Source of the DNA: Ensifer adhaerens
GTDB lineage: Bacteria > Pseudomonadota > Alphaproteobacteria > Rhizobiales > Rhizobiaceae
Length of the DNA stretch: 64,000 nt
Assembly (NCBI RefSeq): GCF_000697965.2
Contig: NZ_CP015881.1
Location: 124,001-188,000 of the forward strand
Direction of reading: 5' to 3'
Of the stretch, positions 51,595-60,380 are shown in pieces. Below the pieces are notes generated by a model that had not been told where the DNA came from, did not search any database, and saw nothing but the letters and a program-made list of their open reading frames with translations. The first letter of the stretch is position 1; each line of letters starts with the position of its first letter. The translations under genes were made by a program, and so were the position numbers.

Positions 51595-52617
51595 CTAGCG
51601 CCAACCAAGTGCCGGCGCGACATGCTTGAGGATCGCCTCGATCACATGGGCGTTGTACTCGACGCCAAGCTGGTTCGGGACCGTCAGGAGCAGCGTGTCG
51701 GCCTCGGCAATCGCCTCGTCCTTTGCCAGTTGCTCGACCAGCACGTCGGGTGCTGCGGCGTAGCTGCGCCCGAAAATCGCCCGCGTCTTGTCGTCGATGA
51801 AACCGATCTGGTCTTCCTGCTTGTTTCCGCCGCCGAAATACATGCGGTCGCGATCGTCCACCAACGCAAAGATGCTGCGGCTGACCGAGACGCGCGGCTC
51901 GCGCATGTGCCCCGCCGCCTTCCAGGCTTCCCGGTAGGCGCGGATCTGGTCGGCCTGCTGGACATGGAACGGCAGCCCGGTCTCGTCATCCTTCAGCGTC
52001 GAGCTCTGCAAGTTCATGCCGAGCTTGGCGGCCCAGACGGCCGTGGCGTTCGAGCTTGCGCCCCACCAGATGCGTTCTCTGAGGCCCGCGGAATGCGGCT
52101 CGAGGCGCAGCAGGCCGGGAGGATTGGGGAACATCGGCCGCGGATTGGGTTCGGCGAAGCCTTCGCCGCGCAGGACGTCGAGCAGCACTTCCGCGTGCCT
52201 TCTTGCCATGTCGCTCTCAGTCTCGCCCTCGGACGGCTGGTAGCCGAAGTGGCGCCAGCCATCGATCACCTGTTCCGGCGAGCCGCGGCTGATGCCGAGC
52301 TGCAGCCGTCCGCCGGCGATGAGATCGGCCGCACCCGCATCCTCGGCCATGTAGAGCGGGTTCTCGTAGCGCATGTCGATGACGGCGGTGCCGATCTCGA
52401 TCCGGCTCGTCTTTGCACCGACCGCCGCCAAAAGCGGAAACGGCGAGGCGAGCTGGCGGGCGAAGTGATGAACGCGGAAATAGGCGCCGTCTACGCCGAG
52501 TTCTTCGGCCGCAACGGCGAGATCGATCGATTGCAGCAGGGCGTCGCCCGCCGATCGCGTCTGCGACTGCGGCGAGGGCGTCCAGTGTCCGAAGGAAAGA
52601 AAACCGATCTTCTTCAT
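51595..52617 (-). CDS. luciferase-like FMN-dependent oxidoreductase
   Basis: 340 aa single-chain LLM protein: KKIGFLSFGHW, AVAAEELGVDGAYFRVHHFARQLASPFPLLAAVGAKTSRIEIGTAVIDMRYENPLYMAEDAGAADLIAGGRLQLGISRGSPEQV. The GRLQLGISRGSP segment is the FMN-binding core. Bacterial-luciferase fold, substrate unknown. Different subfamily from the monooxygenase at 46937, and not in an operon. Start 52617 is the first ATG after a purine-rich stretch. Confidence 0.9.
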   Translation of the reverse strand: MKKIGFLSFGHWTPSPQSQTRSAGDALLQSIDLAVAAEELGVDGAYFRVHHFARQLASPFPLLAAVGAKTSRIEIGTAVIDMRYENPLYMAEDAGAADLIAGGRLQLGISRGSPEQVIDGWRHFGYQPSEGETESDMARRHAEVLLDVLRGEGFAEPNPRPMFPNPPGLLRLEPHSAGLRERIWWGASSNATAVWAAKLGMNLQSSTLKDDETGLPFHVQQADQIRAYREAWKAAGHMREPRVSVSRSIFALVDDRDRMYFGGGNKQEDQIGFIDDKTRAIFGRSYAAAPDVLVEQLAKDEAIAEADTLLLTVPNQLGVEYNAHVIEAILKHVAPALGWR

Positions 52618-52750
52618 GGCCGTGCCGCCTCCTCGATGGAACCAGCCGCTTCCATGGCATAATTCGGTTCCCGGATACAGCCGGTGTCTGGTGACTTCGC
52701 CGTGAACGGCGGCGCGTGGGGATGCGCTCGCACCGCCGCCCTCAAGTCTT

Positions 52751-53065
52751 TCATCGCACCTGCAGGCGCGCTTTCATATTTGGGTGAAAGCGGCAGGTAT
52801 AGTCGAAGGTTCCGGCCTTGGTGACGGTGAGTGTCGCCATCTTTTTCGGTGGTATCACCACGTCGAAATCACCCTTGGCCGTTGCCGTGTGCGCCATGAC
52901 GTCCTTGTTGTCCCACTCGATCACGTCGCCGACGGCGGCGCTGATTTCGGCGGGCGAAAACACGAGCTTTTCGATCGTCACCCGGATGGTCTCCGCCCAC
53001 GCCGATGGCGCAGCCAGCATCAGAGCCAGGCCGGAAATGGCGCCAAGGCTTCGCTTCCGCATCAT
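52751..53065 (-). CDS. periplasmic cupredoxin (type I copper protein)
   Basis: 104 aa with a signal peptide (residues 1-24, cleaved after AWA). Copper ligands His59, Cys91, His94 and Met97 (CRFHPNM) are all present, the C-x2-H-x2-M spacing of amicyanin/pseudoazurin-like proteins. It probably carries electrons or holds copper in the periplasm. Eight bases after a DUF4142 gene, thus under the same sigma-factor promoter. Start 53065 or 53062. Confidence 0.9.
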   Translation of the reverse strand: MMRKRSLGAISGLALMLAAPSAWAETIRVTIEKLVFSPAEISAAVGDVIEWDNKDVMAHTATAKGDFDVVIPPKKMATLTVTKAGTFDYTCRFHPNMKARLQVR

Positions 53066-53073
53066 GTCGCGGC

Positions 53074-53595
53074 CTACTTCATCATCCCGGCGACATGCTC
53101 GGCATGTTGCTGGTGCCCCTGGAACAGCTTGAGCCCGGTCTCCAGCAGGTCCTTGAGCTCGGCATTCTTCGCGGAGGGAATAAGCAGGGTTTCAAGCGCG
53201 CCATTGACCTGCTTGTGGTAGGCCACCTCGTTGGCGACATAGGCCTTGTCGAAGTCGGCGCCGCTCAGCTTCGCCAGCTTTTCACGCTCTTGCGTAGCCG
53301 CTTTCGTCAGCGCGCGGCTGGTGTCGTTGTCTTCGGGCGTCACCTTGAGCTTCTTGACGAGATCGAGGGCCTGCTTGTTCACGGCCTCGTGGTCGCGCAG
53401 CATGTCGTTGGCAAAGCCGATGACCTCCTTGTCCTTCGAGATTTTCAGGGCCTGCTTGGCGGCCTCGATATCGATGACGCCGGCGGTATAGGCGATATGG
53501 GCGATTTGCGGATCTTTGACCTTCGTGTCGGCTGCATGGGTAGCGCCACCGATGAGACAGGCGACGGCGAGGGCTGAAGTGAAACGGGCATACAT
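53074..53595 (-). CDS. DUF4142-family periplasmic ferritin-like protein
   Basis: 173 aa, signal peptide at 1-21 (cleaved after THA). Four-helix DUF4142 fold with HIAYTAGVIDIEAAKQALKISKDKEVIGFANDMLRDHEAVNKQ and HKQVNGALETLL; His/Glu positions resemble ferritin-like proteins, but metal binding is unproven. ATG 53595 has AAAAGGAGTTCCCG before it. Heads a two-gene operon with the cupredoxin and carries an ECF-type promoter. Confidence 0.9.
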   Translation of the reverse strand: MYARFTSALAVACLIGGATHAADTKVKDPQIAHIAYTAGVIDIEAAKQALKISKDKEVIGFANDMLRDHEAVNKQALDLVKKLKVTPEDNDTSRALTKAATQEREKLAKLSGADFDKAYVANEVAYHKQVNGALETLLIPSAKNAELKDLLETGLKLFQGHQQHAEHVAGMMK

Positions 53596-53651
53596 CGGGA
53601 ACTCCTTTTCCGGCCGCAAGTGGCACCGGTCTTGATGGATGACACCCGTTG

Positions 53652-53677
53652 GATGCGCGCCGCAGTCAAAGGTTCCC
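53652..53677 (-). promoter_or_regulatory. ECF-type promoter of the DUF4142-cupredoxin operon
   Basis: Minus strand: GGGAAC (53677-53672), 15-base spacer, GCATC (53656-53652). Same -35, spacer length and -10 as the element in front of the sigma-factor gene. Confidence 0.72.
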
Positions 53678-53684
53678 GAAAATG

Positions 53685-54383
53685 TCAGCCTGATAGCCCG
53701 AGCCGGTGCATGACCGCCTCCGTCAATCGCGCGCAGCGACGTCCAGCGAAGGGAAAGGCATTCAGGAGCACCGGCCCGACCTGGCGATCGATCTGCTGAC
53801 GGACGAGCTGACGAGCCCGGTAGAGGCGGCTCCTGACCGTCTTTGGGTTGATGCTGAGGAGGGCGGCGGTTTCTTCGACGCTCATCGCTTCGATGACGCG
53901 GGCGGTAAAGACCAGGCGGAAGGCTTCCGGCAAAGCGTCGGCGGCCTCTTCCACCAGCCGCAGGATCTGACGCTGCGCGAGGCTGCGTTCCGGATCGTCG
54001 GCGTTCGCAGCATTGGGAAAGGGTACGATCTCGGCGCCGGCGTTGTCCGTCGGAAGCGGAACCTCCCGTCGCGTCGCCGACCGGCGCAGGCGTCCGAGCG
54101 CCTCGTTCAACACGACCCGATGCAGCCAGGTGGCGAGGCTGGCATCGCCACGAAACGTTTCGAGGTGTTCGAACGCGCGCAGATAGGCTTCCTGCACCAC
54201 ATCCTCGGCGATGCTGTCGTTGCGCACGACGGCGCGCGCGATGCGAAAAAGCCGCTGGTTGTGCCTTGTCATGATGATCCGGAAGGCTTCCGGATCCCTC
54301 GCAAGCGCACGCTCGACGAGAGTCTCGTCCGTCAAATGGTCCGCTTCCGCCGTGGCGGGTTTTGTCTGCACGGCATCCTTCAT
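53685..54383 (-). CDS. ECF-type RNA polymerase sigma factor
   Basis: 232 aa. Sigma2 at 30-95 (DPEAFRIIMTRHNQRLFRIARAVVRNDSIAEDVVQEAYLRAFEHLETFRGDASLATWLHRVVLNEALGRLRR) and sigma4 at 140-200 (LPEAFRLVFTARVIEAMSVEETAALLSINPKTVRSRLYRARQLVRQQI). A C-terminal tail of about 30 residues is unusual. No adjacent anti-sigma gene is visible. Start 54383 has GGAGGTGG optimally placed; 54386 is the alternative. It appears to drive itself and the DUF4142-cupredoxin operon. Confidence 0.93.
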   Translation of the reverse strand: MKDAVQTKPATAEADHLTDETLVERALARDPEAFRIIMTRHNQRLFRIARAVVRNDSIAEDVVQEAYLRAFEHLETFRGDASLATWLHRVVLNEALGRLRRSATRREVPLPTDNAGAEIVPFPNAANADDPERSLAQRQILRLVEEAADALPEAFRLVFTARVIEAMSVEETAALLSINPKTVRSRLYRARQLVRQQIDRQVGPVLLNAFPFAGRRCARLTEAVMHRLGLSG

Positions 54384-54406
54384 CATCCACCTCCAAACCA
54401 CCGTTT

Positions 54407-54432
54407 GATGCGGATCGGGCAAAAACGTTCCC
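54407..54432 (-). promoter_or_regulatory. ECF-type autoregulated promoter of the sigma-factor gene
   Basis: Minus strand: GGGAAC (54432-54427), 15-base spacer, GCATC (54411-54407), then AAACGG. It matches the element at 53652-53677 in both boxes, spacer length and the following AACGG. Confidence 0.72.
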
Positions 54433-54698
54433 GAGAAAACATACGCCGCGTTAGCGGCAACCGAAATAGGGGCAGGGGCGTGCTTCCAGTCGCGAGGGTG
54501 TCTCTACGAAGCGGCATTTCGCGTGTTTTCGCCAGCGGAAGTTGGGTCTTGGGGCGCTGTTCGCGCAGCGGTATTGGCAAGCCCTCTTTTTTTCTCTGGC
54601 CAGGGAACTGGGGTTCCCTCTGGCGAGTTTGAGGATCGGCGACCCCGGTGTGCAGGGGCGCGTATCGCGGTCGCATCTTCGCACTAGGAGAGACGACG

Positions 54699-55109
54699 AT
54701 GAAGCATCAAACAATAGAACAGTTGCAGGCGCTCGCCGAAATTCGTCCCGATCCCGTCATGACGAGAACGGAACGGCTTCAGCGTTGGGCCGAACTCTTG
54801 GAAAGCAATCCCGATCGCCGGCTTGGCACGCTTTCCGGTACTGAACGTGCGACTGCTGCCGTGCGTCAGGCCATGCAGGTCAACGGTTCGCCCATGACCG
54901 TCGCCTTCGAGGATACGCAATTGCGCCTCGCGGGGCTCGCAGACGACAGCTACGGCGAAGCAAAACGCTTTTTCGAAATATCGGATCATCAGCTGCACGA
55001 CATCGTCTGCGACTGCAATTTCGGTAGTTCGGTGCGGGCTGCCTATGCCGCCCGTCGGGTTCGCGCGGCCATTGGTCTCTGGCCGCGTCTGAAGGCGCTC
55101 TTTAGCTGA
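54699..55109 (+). CDS. hypothetical protein, cytoplasmic (136 aa)
   Basis: Reads MKHQTIEQLQALAEIRP with a helix-rich composition and RLQRWAELLESNPDRRLGTLSGTE. Cys residues occur in HDIVCDCNFG near 109-114. No family recognised. ATG 54699 follows CTAGGAGAGACGACG, a strong ribosome site. Divergent from the sigma factor, but no matching ECF element is in front of it. Confidence 0.75.
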   Translation: MKHQTIEQLQALAEIRPDPVMTRTERLQRWAELLESNPDRRLGTLSGTERATAAVRQAMQVNGSPMTVAFEDTQLRLAGLADDSYGEAKRFFEISDHQLHDIVCDCNFGSSVRAAYAARRVRAAIGLWPRLKALFS

Positions 55110-55434
55110 GGGCTGAGCCCATCGGCCAGCCTCGGGGGAAGCCAGGGCGCCAGCCGGAAGCTTCCCTAACCTCCTGTTTCTCGTAAGCGGCGCGGCCTCG
55201 CTTTCGCGCCCGGTAAGGATATTGCGCCCGACTGGGTGGCAAACCTGGTTTTGGTCAGCCCGAGCCGATGCGCACCGCGTTGCAACGGACACAGTGTGGT
55301 CGTCGCGCGGCATGGCGCAAACCTAGCCCGAGGGAGTATATCGCGATCCTCCCCTCTTGCAGCATCATCCCCTCAACGCCGGTGCCGCGCGGCTCGCCGG
55401 GGGTGGAGGGATGTAGCCGCGGGAGGAGGATTTC
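55110..55434. other. intergenic region without recognised gene
   Basis: 325 bases, GC-rich, before the amidohydrolase. Inverted GGGGAAGCC/GGAAGCTTCCC-like segments around 55130-55165 could pair, but no promoter or RNA family is recognised. Confidence 0.45.
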
Positions 55435-57138
55435 ATGACATTGGCAGCAGTAACCCGGGCTCTGGGTGCAACGTCCGCGCTGGCGATCCTGGTCGGCACG
55501 GCGCAGCCGGTTTGGGCCGCACCCGATCTGATCGTGCTCAACGGCGACGTGCGCACGGTGGACCAGGGCAAGCCGAAGGCACAGGCCTTCGCAATCGAGA
55601 ACGGCAAGTTCACCGCAGTCGGCAGCAACGACGAGATCAAGGCACTGGCCGATGCCGAGACCAAGGTGATCGACGCCGGCGGCAAGACCGTGACCCCTGG
55701 CTTCATCGACGGGCATACGCACCTCACATCTGGCATGGACATGGTGACCGGCGTCGACCTCTCCTACATCCCGGACAAGAAGACCTGGCTCGAAAAGATC
55801 AAGGAAGCCGATCAGCGCCTGCCGAAGGGCGTCTGGCTGATGGGCGGCGGCTGGGACTACACGCTCGGCGAGGGCAAGCTGCCGACAAAGGAAGACCTCG
55901 ACGCCGTGGTGCCGGATCGCGTGGTGGTCCTGCGAGATATCGATTTCCATTCCGTCTGGGTCAATTCCAAGGCGCTCGAAGTGGGCGGCGTTACCGCGAA
56001 GTCGGAAGTCGAAGAGGGCGGGCAGGTGCTCTTGAACGACAAGGGCGAGCCGAGCGGCATCCTGCTCGAAAAGGCCGGCGACCTCGTCGAGAAGCATCGT
56101 CCGGTGGCGACCGACAGCGAGCGGCGGGCAGCGCTGCTTGAGACGATGAAGTTTGCCAACAGCCTGGGGATCACCGGCGTCAACGACATGTCGGATCTCG
56201 CCGCCGTGCACGACTATGCCGCGATCCTCTCGGAAAAGAAGATGCCGCTTCGCGTCTGGTACGGCTTCTTCGAAGGAGATCCGAAGAAGATTGCCGCAGC
56301 GGTCAAGGATCGCGACGAGGTCGACAAAGCGGCCGCCGATTCCGGCGAGCAGGAGGTAAAGGGGCCGATGCTCAAGCTCGGCTACACCAAGTCGGTGATC
56401 GACGGGGTGCTCTCGACCCGCACCGCCTATATGCATGAGGACTATTCCGACCAGCACGGCTGGAAGGGCAAGCCCTTCGAGACCAAGGAGCAGCTGGCGG
56501 CGGCAATCAAGGCCTCCAACGAAAACGGCTTCCCGACGGCGGTGCATGCGATCGGCGATGGCGGCGTCAGCCTCGTTCTCGACGCTTTCGCCGAAGCCTC
56601 CGTGCCCCGGCCGCAGCCGAACCGTATCGAGCATATCGAGGTGGTCGAGACCAAGGACATCCAGCGCTTCAAGGATCTCGGTGTCGTCGCCTCGATGCAG
56701 CCGAACCATGCGACCGGCACGATCGGTAAGTACATCACCGAACGCATCGGTACCGATCGCGAGCCGCGGGCCTATGTCTGGCATTCGATGCTCGACGCCG
56801 GCGTACCGCTGGTGTTCGGTTCGGACTGGCCGACATCGCCGCTGAGCCCGCTGACTCAGATCAACGATGCCGTCTTCCGCGAGAGCCCCTTTGGCTTGGG
56901 TGACGGTCCCTGGCACCCCGAGCAAGCGGTCACCTTCGACCAGGCCCTGCATGGTCTCACCCAGGCGGGTGCCGACATGACGCCTTGGGGCGGTGAGATC
57001 GGCTCGATCAGCGTCGACAAGTGGGCGGATTTCGTCGTGATCGACGGCACTCTGTCCGATCCACTCGACCGTTCGATCCGCGAGCGCAAGGTGGAGGCGA
57101 CCTATCTCGCCGGAAACGAGGTCTATCGCCGGCCCTGA
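55435..57138 (+). CDS. secreted YtcJ/NfdA-type amidohydrolase
   Basis: 567 aa with an export signal (residues 1-28, ALAILVGTAQPVWAA). Amidohydrolase TIM barrel: GFIDGHTHL metal His pair, GGGWDYTLGEGKLP, VHAIGDGG, RIEHIEVV and GSDWPTSPLSPL with the catalytic Asp. The family cleaves amides such as formamides and N-substituted formamides; a periplasmic location is predicted. Start 55435 is behind GGAGGATTTC. The divergently placed LysR gene downstream is on the same strand and may control it. Confidence 0.9.
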   Translation: MTLAAVTRALGATSALAILVGTAQPVWAAPDLIVLNGDVRTVDQGKPKAQAFAIENGKFTAVGSNDEIKALADAETKVIDAGGKTVTPGFIDGHTHLTSGMDMVTGVDLSYIPDKKTWLEKIKEADQRLPKGVWLMGGGWDYTLGEGKLPTKEDLDAVVPDRVVVLRDIDFHSVWVNSKALEVGGVTAKSEVEEGGQVLLNDKGEPSGILLEKAGDLVEKHRPVATDSERRAALLETMKFANSLGITGVNDMSDLAAVHDYAAILSEKKMPLRVWYGFFEGDPKKIAAAVKDRDEVDKAAADSGEQEVKGPMLKLGYTKSVIDGVLSTRTAYMHEDYSDQHGWKGKPFETKEQLAAAIKASNENGFPTAVHAIGDGGVSLVLDAFAEASVPRPQPNRIEHIEVVETKDIQRFKDLGVVASMQPNHATGTIGKYITERIGTDREPRAYVWHSMLDAGVPLVFGSDWPTSPLSPLTQINDAVFRESPFGLGDGPWHPEQAVTFDQALHGLTQAGADMTPWGGEIGSISVDKWADFVVIDGTLSDPLDRSIRERKVEATYLAGNEVYRRP

Positions 57139-57344
57139 TCGGGGGCGGCAGCGTCCTTCTCTTGCCGGTCGCCGTGCGAGGACACGTCGATCGGCAGCCT
57201 TCCCACCGATCCAGATCACGCTCGGCCGGCGCTACCAGCGCCGGCCGATTTGCCGTTCAGGGCCATGGTGCACTAGCTTAGTGCCTGAAAATTCATAATA
57301 ATTTCGCTTCACTTTGGAGCTTATCAAGCTAAGGACGCGATGGA

Positions 57345-58283
57345 ATGGCGTTGGACTCGTTGGACGTGCGGCTGCTGCGGATCTTCGTGACAATCGTGGA
57401 GGCGGGTGGTTTTGCGGCGGCGCAGGGCGAGCTCAACCTGTCGCTCTCGACGATCTCCAACCATATCTCGGCGCTGGAAAGTCGCCTGGGTCTGATCCTC
57501 TGCCAGCGGGGCCGGTCCGGTTTCCGTCTTACCGAGGAGGGGCGTGCAGTCTACGAGGAGGCCAAGCGCCTGTTCGGCACGATCGACCAGTTCGATATCC
57601 GCATGAAGGGGCTACAGCACCGGCTGAACGGCACGCTTTCCGTTGGTCTGATCGACAACACCCTGTCCGACCCGGCCTCCCGTCTGACCCGCGTCTTTGC
57701 GCGGATGACGGATGAAGCGCCCGAGGTGGCGCTTTCGATCGTCACCCGACCGCCGCATGAACTGTTGCGCGACGTGATAACGGGCGAGCTCCACATCGCG
57801 ATCGCGAGCTTCCCGCGCACGACGCTGGGGCTCGAATATGTCGATCTTTACGAGGAGACGCAGCGCTTCTATTGCGGGGCCGAGCATCCGCTGTTTTCCC
57901 GCGATGACAGCACGATCGAAATCGACGACATCCGGTCCTACAATCTGATCGGTCGCTCCTATTGGAATGCGCGCGACCTCAAGATATTCTCGATCGCCAA
58001 TCCGCGCGCGACGGTCAGCGACATGGAGGCGGAGGCGCGGCTGATCCTTTCCGGGCGCTGTCTCGGCTATCTGCCCGATCACTTCGCCAGCCGCTATGTC
58101 AGCGCAGGGCTGCTGCGGCCGATCCGCCCGGATCTCTTCAGCTACAGGGCGCCTTTCCAGGCAGCCTTCGACAAGTCGCGGGCGAAATCGGGGCTGGTGC
58201 CGTTTTTCGTCAAGCTGCTGACGAGCGAGTTCGGCGTCGCGCCCTCCGGCCGAAGCGCCTCGCGGCTGCGTGCCGGACGTTAG
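57345..58283 (+). CDS. LysR-family transcriptional regulator
   Basis: 312 aa. HTH at 5-60 (LDVRLLRIFVTIVEAGGFAAAQGELNLSLSTISNHISALESRLGLILCQRGRSGFRLTEEG) and a LysR substrate-binding domain. The regulated genes are not certain: it lies 207 bases downstream of the amidohydrolase, on the same strand, and is convergent with the carbamoyltransferase. Confidence 0.94.
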   Translation: MALDSLDVRLLRIFVTIVEAGGFAAAQGELNLSLSTISNHISALESRLGLILCQRGRSGFRLTEEGRAVYEEAKRLFGTIDQFDIRMKGLQHRLNGTLSVGLIDNTLSDPASRLTRVFARMTDEAPEVALSIVTRPPHELLRDVITGELHIAIASFPRTTLGLEYVDLYEETQRFYCGAEHPLFSRDDSTIEIDDIRSYNLIGRSYWNARDLKIFSIANPRATVSDMEAEARLILSGRCLGYLPDHFASRYVSAGLLRPIRPDLFSYRAPFQAAFDKSRAKSGLVPFFVKLLTSEFGVAPSGRSASRLRAGR

Positions 58284-58315
58284 AACGCCGGGTCGCTGCT
58301 GCGGCCCGGCGTTCT
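58282..58315. terminator. strong hairpin between convergent LysR and carbamoyltransferase genes
   Basis: AGAACGCCGGG (58282-58292) and CCCGGCGTTCT (58305-58315) are perfect 11-base complements with a 12-base loop. Positioned at the LysR stop and 26 bases from the convergent stop, it can end both transcripts; T tracts are short. Confidence 0.72.
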
Positions 58316-58340
58316 GAAGGAACAGATTACGTGGCCGGTT

Positions 58341-60173
58341 CTAGTCGAGCTCGAAGTTCTCTTTGTAGTCCTGCTTCAGGTGCTCCGGCTGGTTTTCCTT
58401 CTTCAGGATGCAATTGCCGACGACGAGGCGCTCGATCTCCGTTCCCATGAAGCAGCGATAGGCGTCTTCGGGATTGCAGACGATCGGCTCGCCACGCACG
58501 TTGAAGCTGGTGTTGACGAGCACCGGGCAGCCGGTGCGCGCCTTGAACCGGGTCAACAGCTCCCAGTAACGCGGGTTGGTCTCGCGGTGCACCGTCTGGA
58601 TACGGGCGGAGTAATCGACATGGGTCACCGCCGGTATTTCCGAGCGCGGCACGTTGAGCAGATCGATGCCGAACAGATTTTCCTGCGGGTGATTGGCGTG
58701 CAGGCGGCGGCTTTCCAGGACGTCGCCGACAAGCAGCATGTAAGGGCTGTCGGTGTCGATATCGAACCAGTCCGACAGGTCTTCACGCCGGATCGACGGA
58801 GCGAAGGGACGGAAGCTCTCGCGATACTTGACCTTGAGATTGAGCATCTTCTGCATCGTCGGCGAACGGGCGTCGCCGAGGATCGACCGTCCGCCGAGAG
58901 CCCGCGGTCCGAATTCCATCCGCCCCTGCATCCAGCCGACCGCTTTTTCCTCGGTCAGCGCCGAGACGGTGGAGGAGGTGATCTCTTCGTCCGAGAGGAC
59001 CTCGAAGTTCGCCCCGGCGTTGGCAAGCCGCTGCTCGACTTCACCTTGCGCGAAGGCCGGTCCCAGATAGCCGCCCGACATGGAATCGCTGTCCTTCACG
59101 ACACGCGCGCTTCCAAGATATTCGTGCCAGACCGAGAGGGCCGCCCCGAGGGCGCCGCCCGCATCGCCTGCGGCGGGCTGGATCCAGATATCGTCGAAGA
59201 TCCCGGCCTTCAGCAACTTGCCGTTCGCCACGCAGTTGAGCGCGACGCCACCGGCAAGGCAGAGGTTCTTTTCGCCTGTCTGGCGCCGGGCATAGCGGGC
59301 GAGCCGCATGACCGCCTCTTCGGTCACGACCTGCACGGAGGCCGCAAGGTCCATCTCGCGTTGGGTCAGCGGCGATTCCGGCTTGCGGGGTTCGCCTCCG
59401 AAGAGGTCGTGAAAGGCCGGCGAGGTCATCTTCAGGCCCGTGCAATAACCGAAATAGTGCTGGTCCAGACGGAAGGAGCCGTCGTCCTTGAGATCGATCA
59501 GGTTGTCGAGGATCGTCTGCGCAAAACGCGGCCGCCCGTAGGGCGCAAGCCCCATCACCTTGTACTCGCCCGAATTGACCTTGAAGCCCGTGTAATAGGT
59601 AAAGGCCGAATAAAGCAGGCCAAGGGAGTGCGGGAAATGCAGCTCCTTCAGGAAGTCGAGGCGATTGTCATGGCCATGGGCAAGCGATGTGGTGCACCAC
59701 TCGCCGACGCCGTCCATGGTGAGGACTGCGGCTGAGGCGAAGGGCGAGGGAAAGAAGGCGCTCGCTGCATGGGACTGGTGGTGCTCGGTGAAAAGCAGCG
59801 AGCCATCCCATTCCTTCTTGCCGACAAGCTTGCCGAGATCCTTGCGCAGCATCTTCTTCTGGAAGAGCTTTTCCTTGATCCAGACCGGCATCGCCACGCG
59901 AAACGAACTGAAGCCGTGCGGCACTGTCGCAAGATAGGTCTCGACAAGCCGCTCGAACTTCAGGAACGGCTTTTCGTAGAAGACGACATGGTCGATGTCG
60001 TTCATGGTGCAGCCTGCTTCCGACAAGCAGTACTCTATTGCCCGCGCCGGAAAATCGGGGTCGTGTTTCCGGCGCGTAAAGCGCTCTTCCTGTGCAGCGG
60101 CTACGATGCGCCCGTCTTCGACGAGCGCGGCCGCGCTATCGTGGTAAAAGGCCGAGATACCGAGGATACGCAC
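58341..60173 (-). CDS. NodU/CmcH-family O-carbamoyltransferase (SxtI-like)
   Basis: 610 aa. N-terminal ATP-dependent kinase-like half: ILGISAFYHDSAAALVEDGRIVAAAQEERFTRRKHD, and metal-binding EHHQSHAASAFFPSPF, followed by TMDGVGEW. The middle has GGVALNCVANG and GDAGGALGAAL; the C-terminal half GRMEFGPRALGGRSILGDAR is the carbamoyl-adenylate acceptor domain. These enzymes transfer carbamoyl from carbamoyl phosphate to a hydroxyl (Nod factor, cephamycin, tobramycin, saxitoxin). Not with nod genes here; preceded by SxtJ- and DUF5989-type genes. Acceptor unknown. Confidence 0.94.
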   Translation of the reverse strand: MRILGISAFYHDSAAALVEDGRIVAAAQEERFTRRKHDPDFPARAIEYCLSEAGCTMNDIDHVVFYEKPFLKFERLVETYLATVPHGFSSFRVAMPVWIKEKLFQKKMLRKDLGKLVGKKEWDGSLLFTEHHQSHAASAFFPSPFASAAVLTMDGVGEWCTTSLAHGHDNRLDFLKELHFPHSLGLLYSAFTYYTGFKVNSGEYKVMGLAPYGRPRFAQTILDNLIDLKDDGSFRLDQHYFGYCTGLKMTSPAFHDLFGGEPRKPESPLTQREMDLAASVQVVTEEAVMRLARYARRQTGEKNLCLAGGVALNCVANGKLLKAGIFDDIWIQPAAGDAGGALGAALSVWHEYLGSARVVKDSDSMSGGYLGPAFAQGEVEQRLANAGANFEVLSDEEITSSTVSALTEEKAVGWMQGRMEFGPRALGGRSILGDARSPTMQKMLNLKVKYRESFRPFAPSIRREDLSDWFDIDTDSPYMLLVGDVLESRRLHANHPQENLFGIDLLNVPRSEIPAVTHVDYSARIQTVHRETNPRYWELLTRFKARTGCPVLVNTSFNVRGEPIVCNPEDAYRCFMGTEIERLVVGNCILKKENQPEHLKQDYKENFELD

Positions 60174-60184
60174 GATGGTGCCGC

Positions 60185-60334
60185 CTAGAACAGCGTATAG
60201 ATGAAGGGGGCGACGGCCGTTCCCTGCGTCAGTACCACCAGGGTTCCGAAGATGGTCGTCATGACCAGGATCGGCAGCAACCAGTATTTCTTCCGGTTGC
60301 CCATGTAAGACAGGAGTTCCCTAGCAAGGTCCAT
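60185..60334 (-). CDS. DUF5989-type small membrane protein (SxtK-like, 49 aa)
   Basis: Reads MDLARELLSYMGNRKKYWLL then a hydrophobic helix PILVMTTIFGTLVVLTQGTAVAPFIYTLF. DUF5989 proteins have this length, RELxxYMxxRKKYWLxP start and a single span, and sit beside carbamoyltransferases. Ends 11 bases before the carbamoyltransferase start. Too short for many gene finders. Probably a membrane partner of the SxtJ-type protein. Confidence 0.88.
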   Translation of the reverse strand: MDLARELLSYMGNRKKYWLLPILVMTTIFGTLVVLTQGTAVAPFIYTLF

Positions 60335-60380
60335 TTTCGTGTCCTCTGTCCGATACAATAAGGGATAGGTTCTTCAAATT

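Noticed and set aside
54602..54617. GGGAAC copy on the plus strand as a third ECF promoter
   Set aside because: It is part of a GGGAAC-GTTCCC palindrome and lacks GCATC at the required 15-base spacing.
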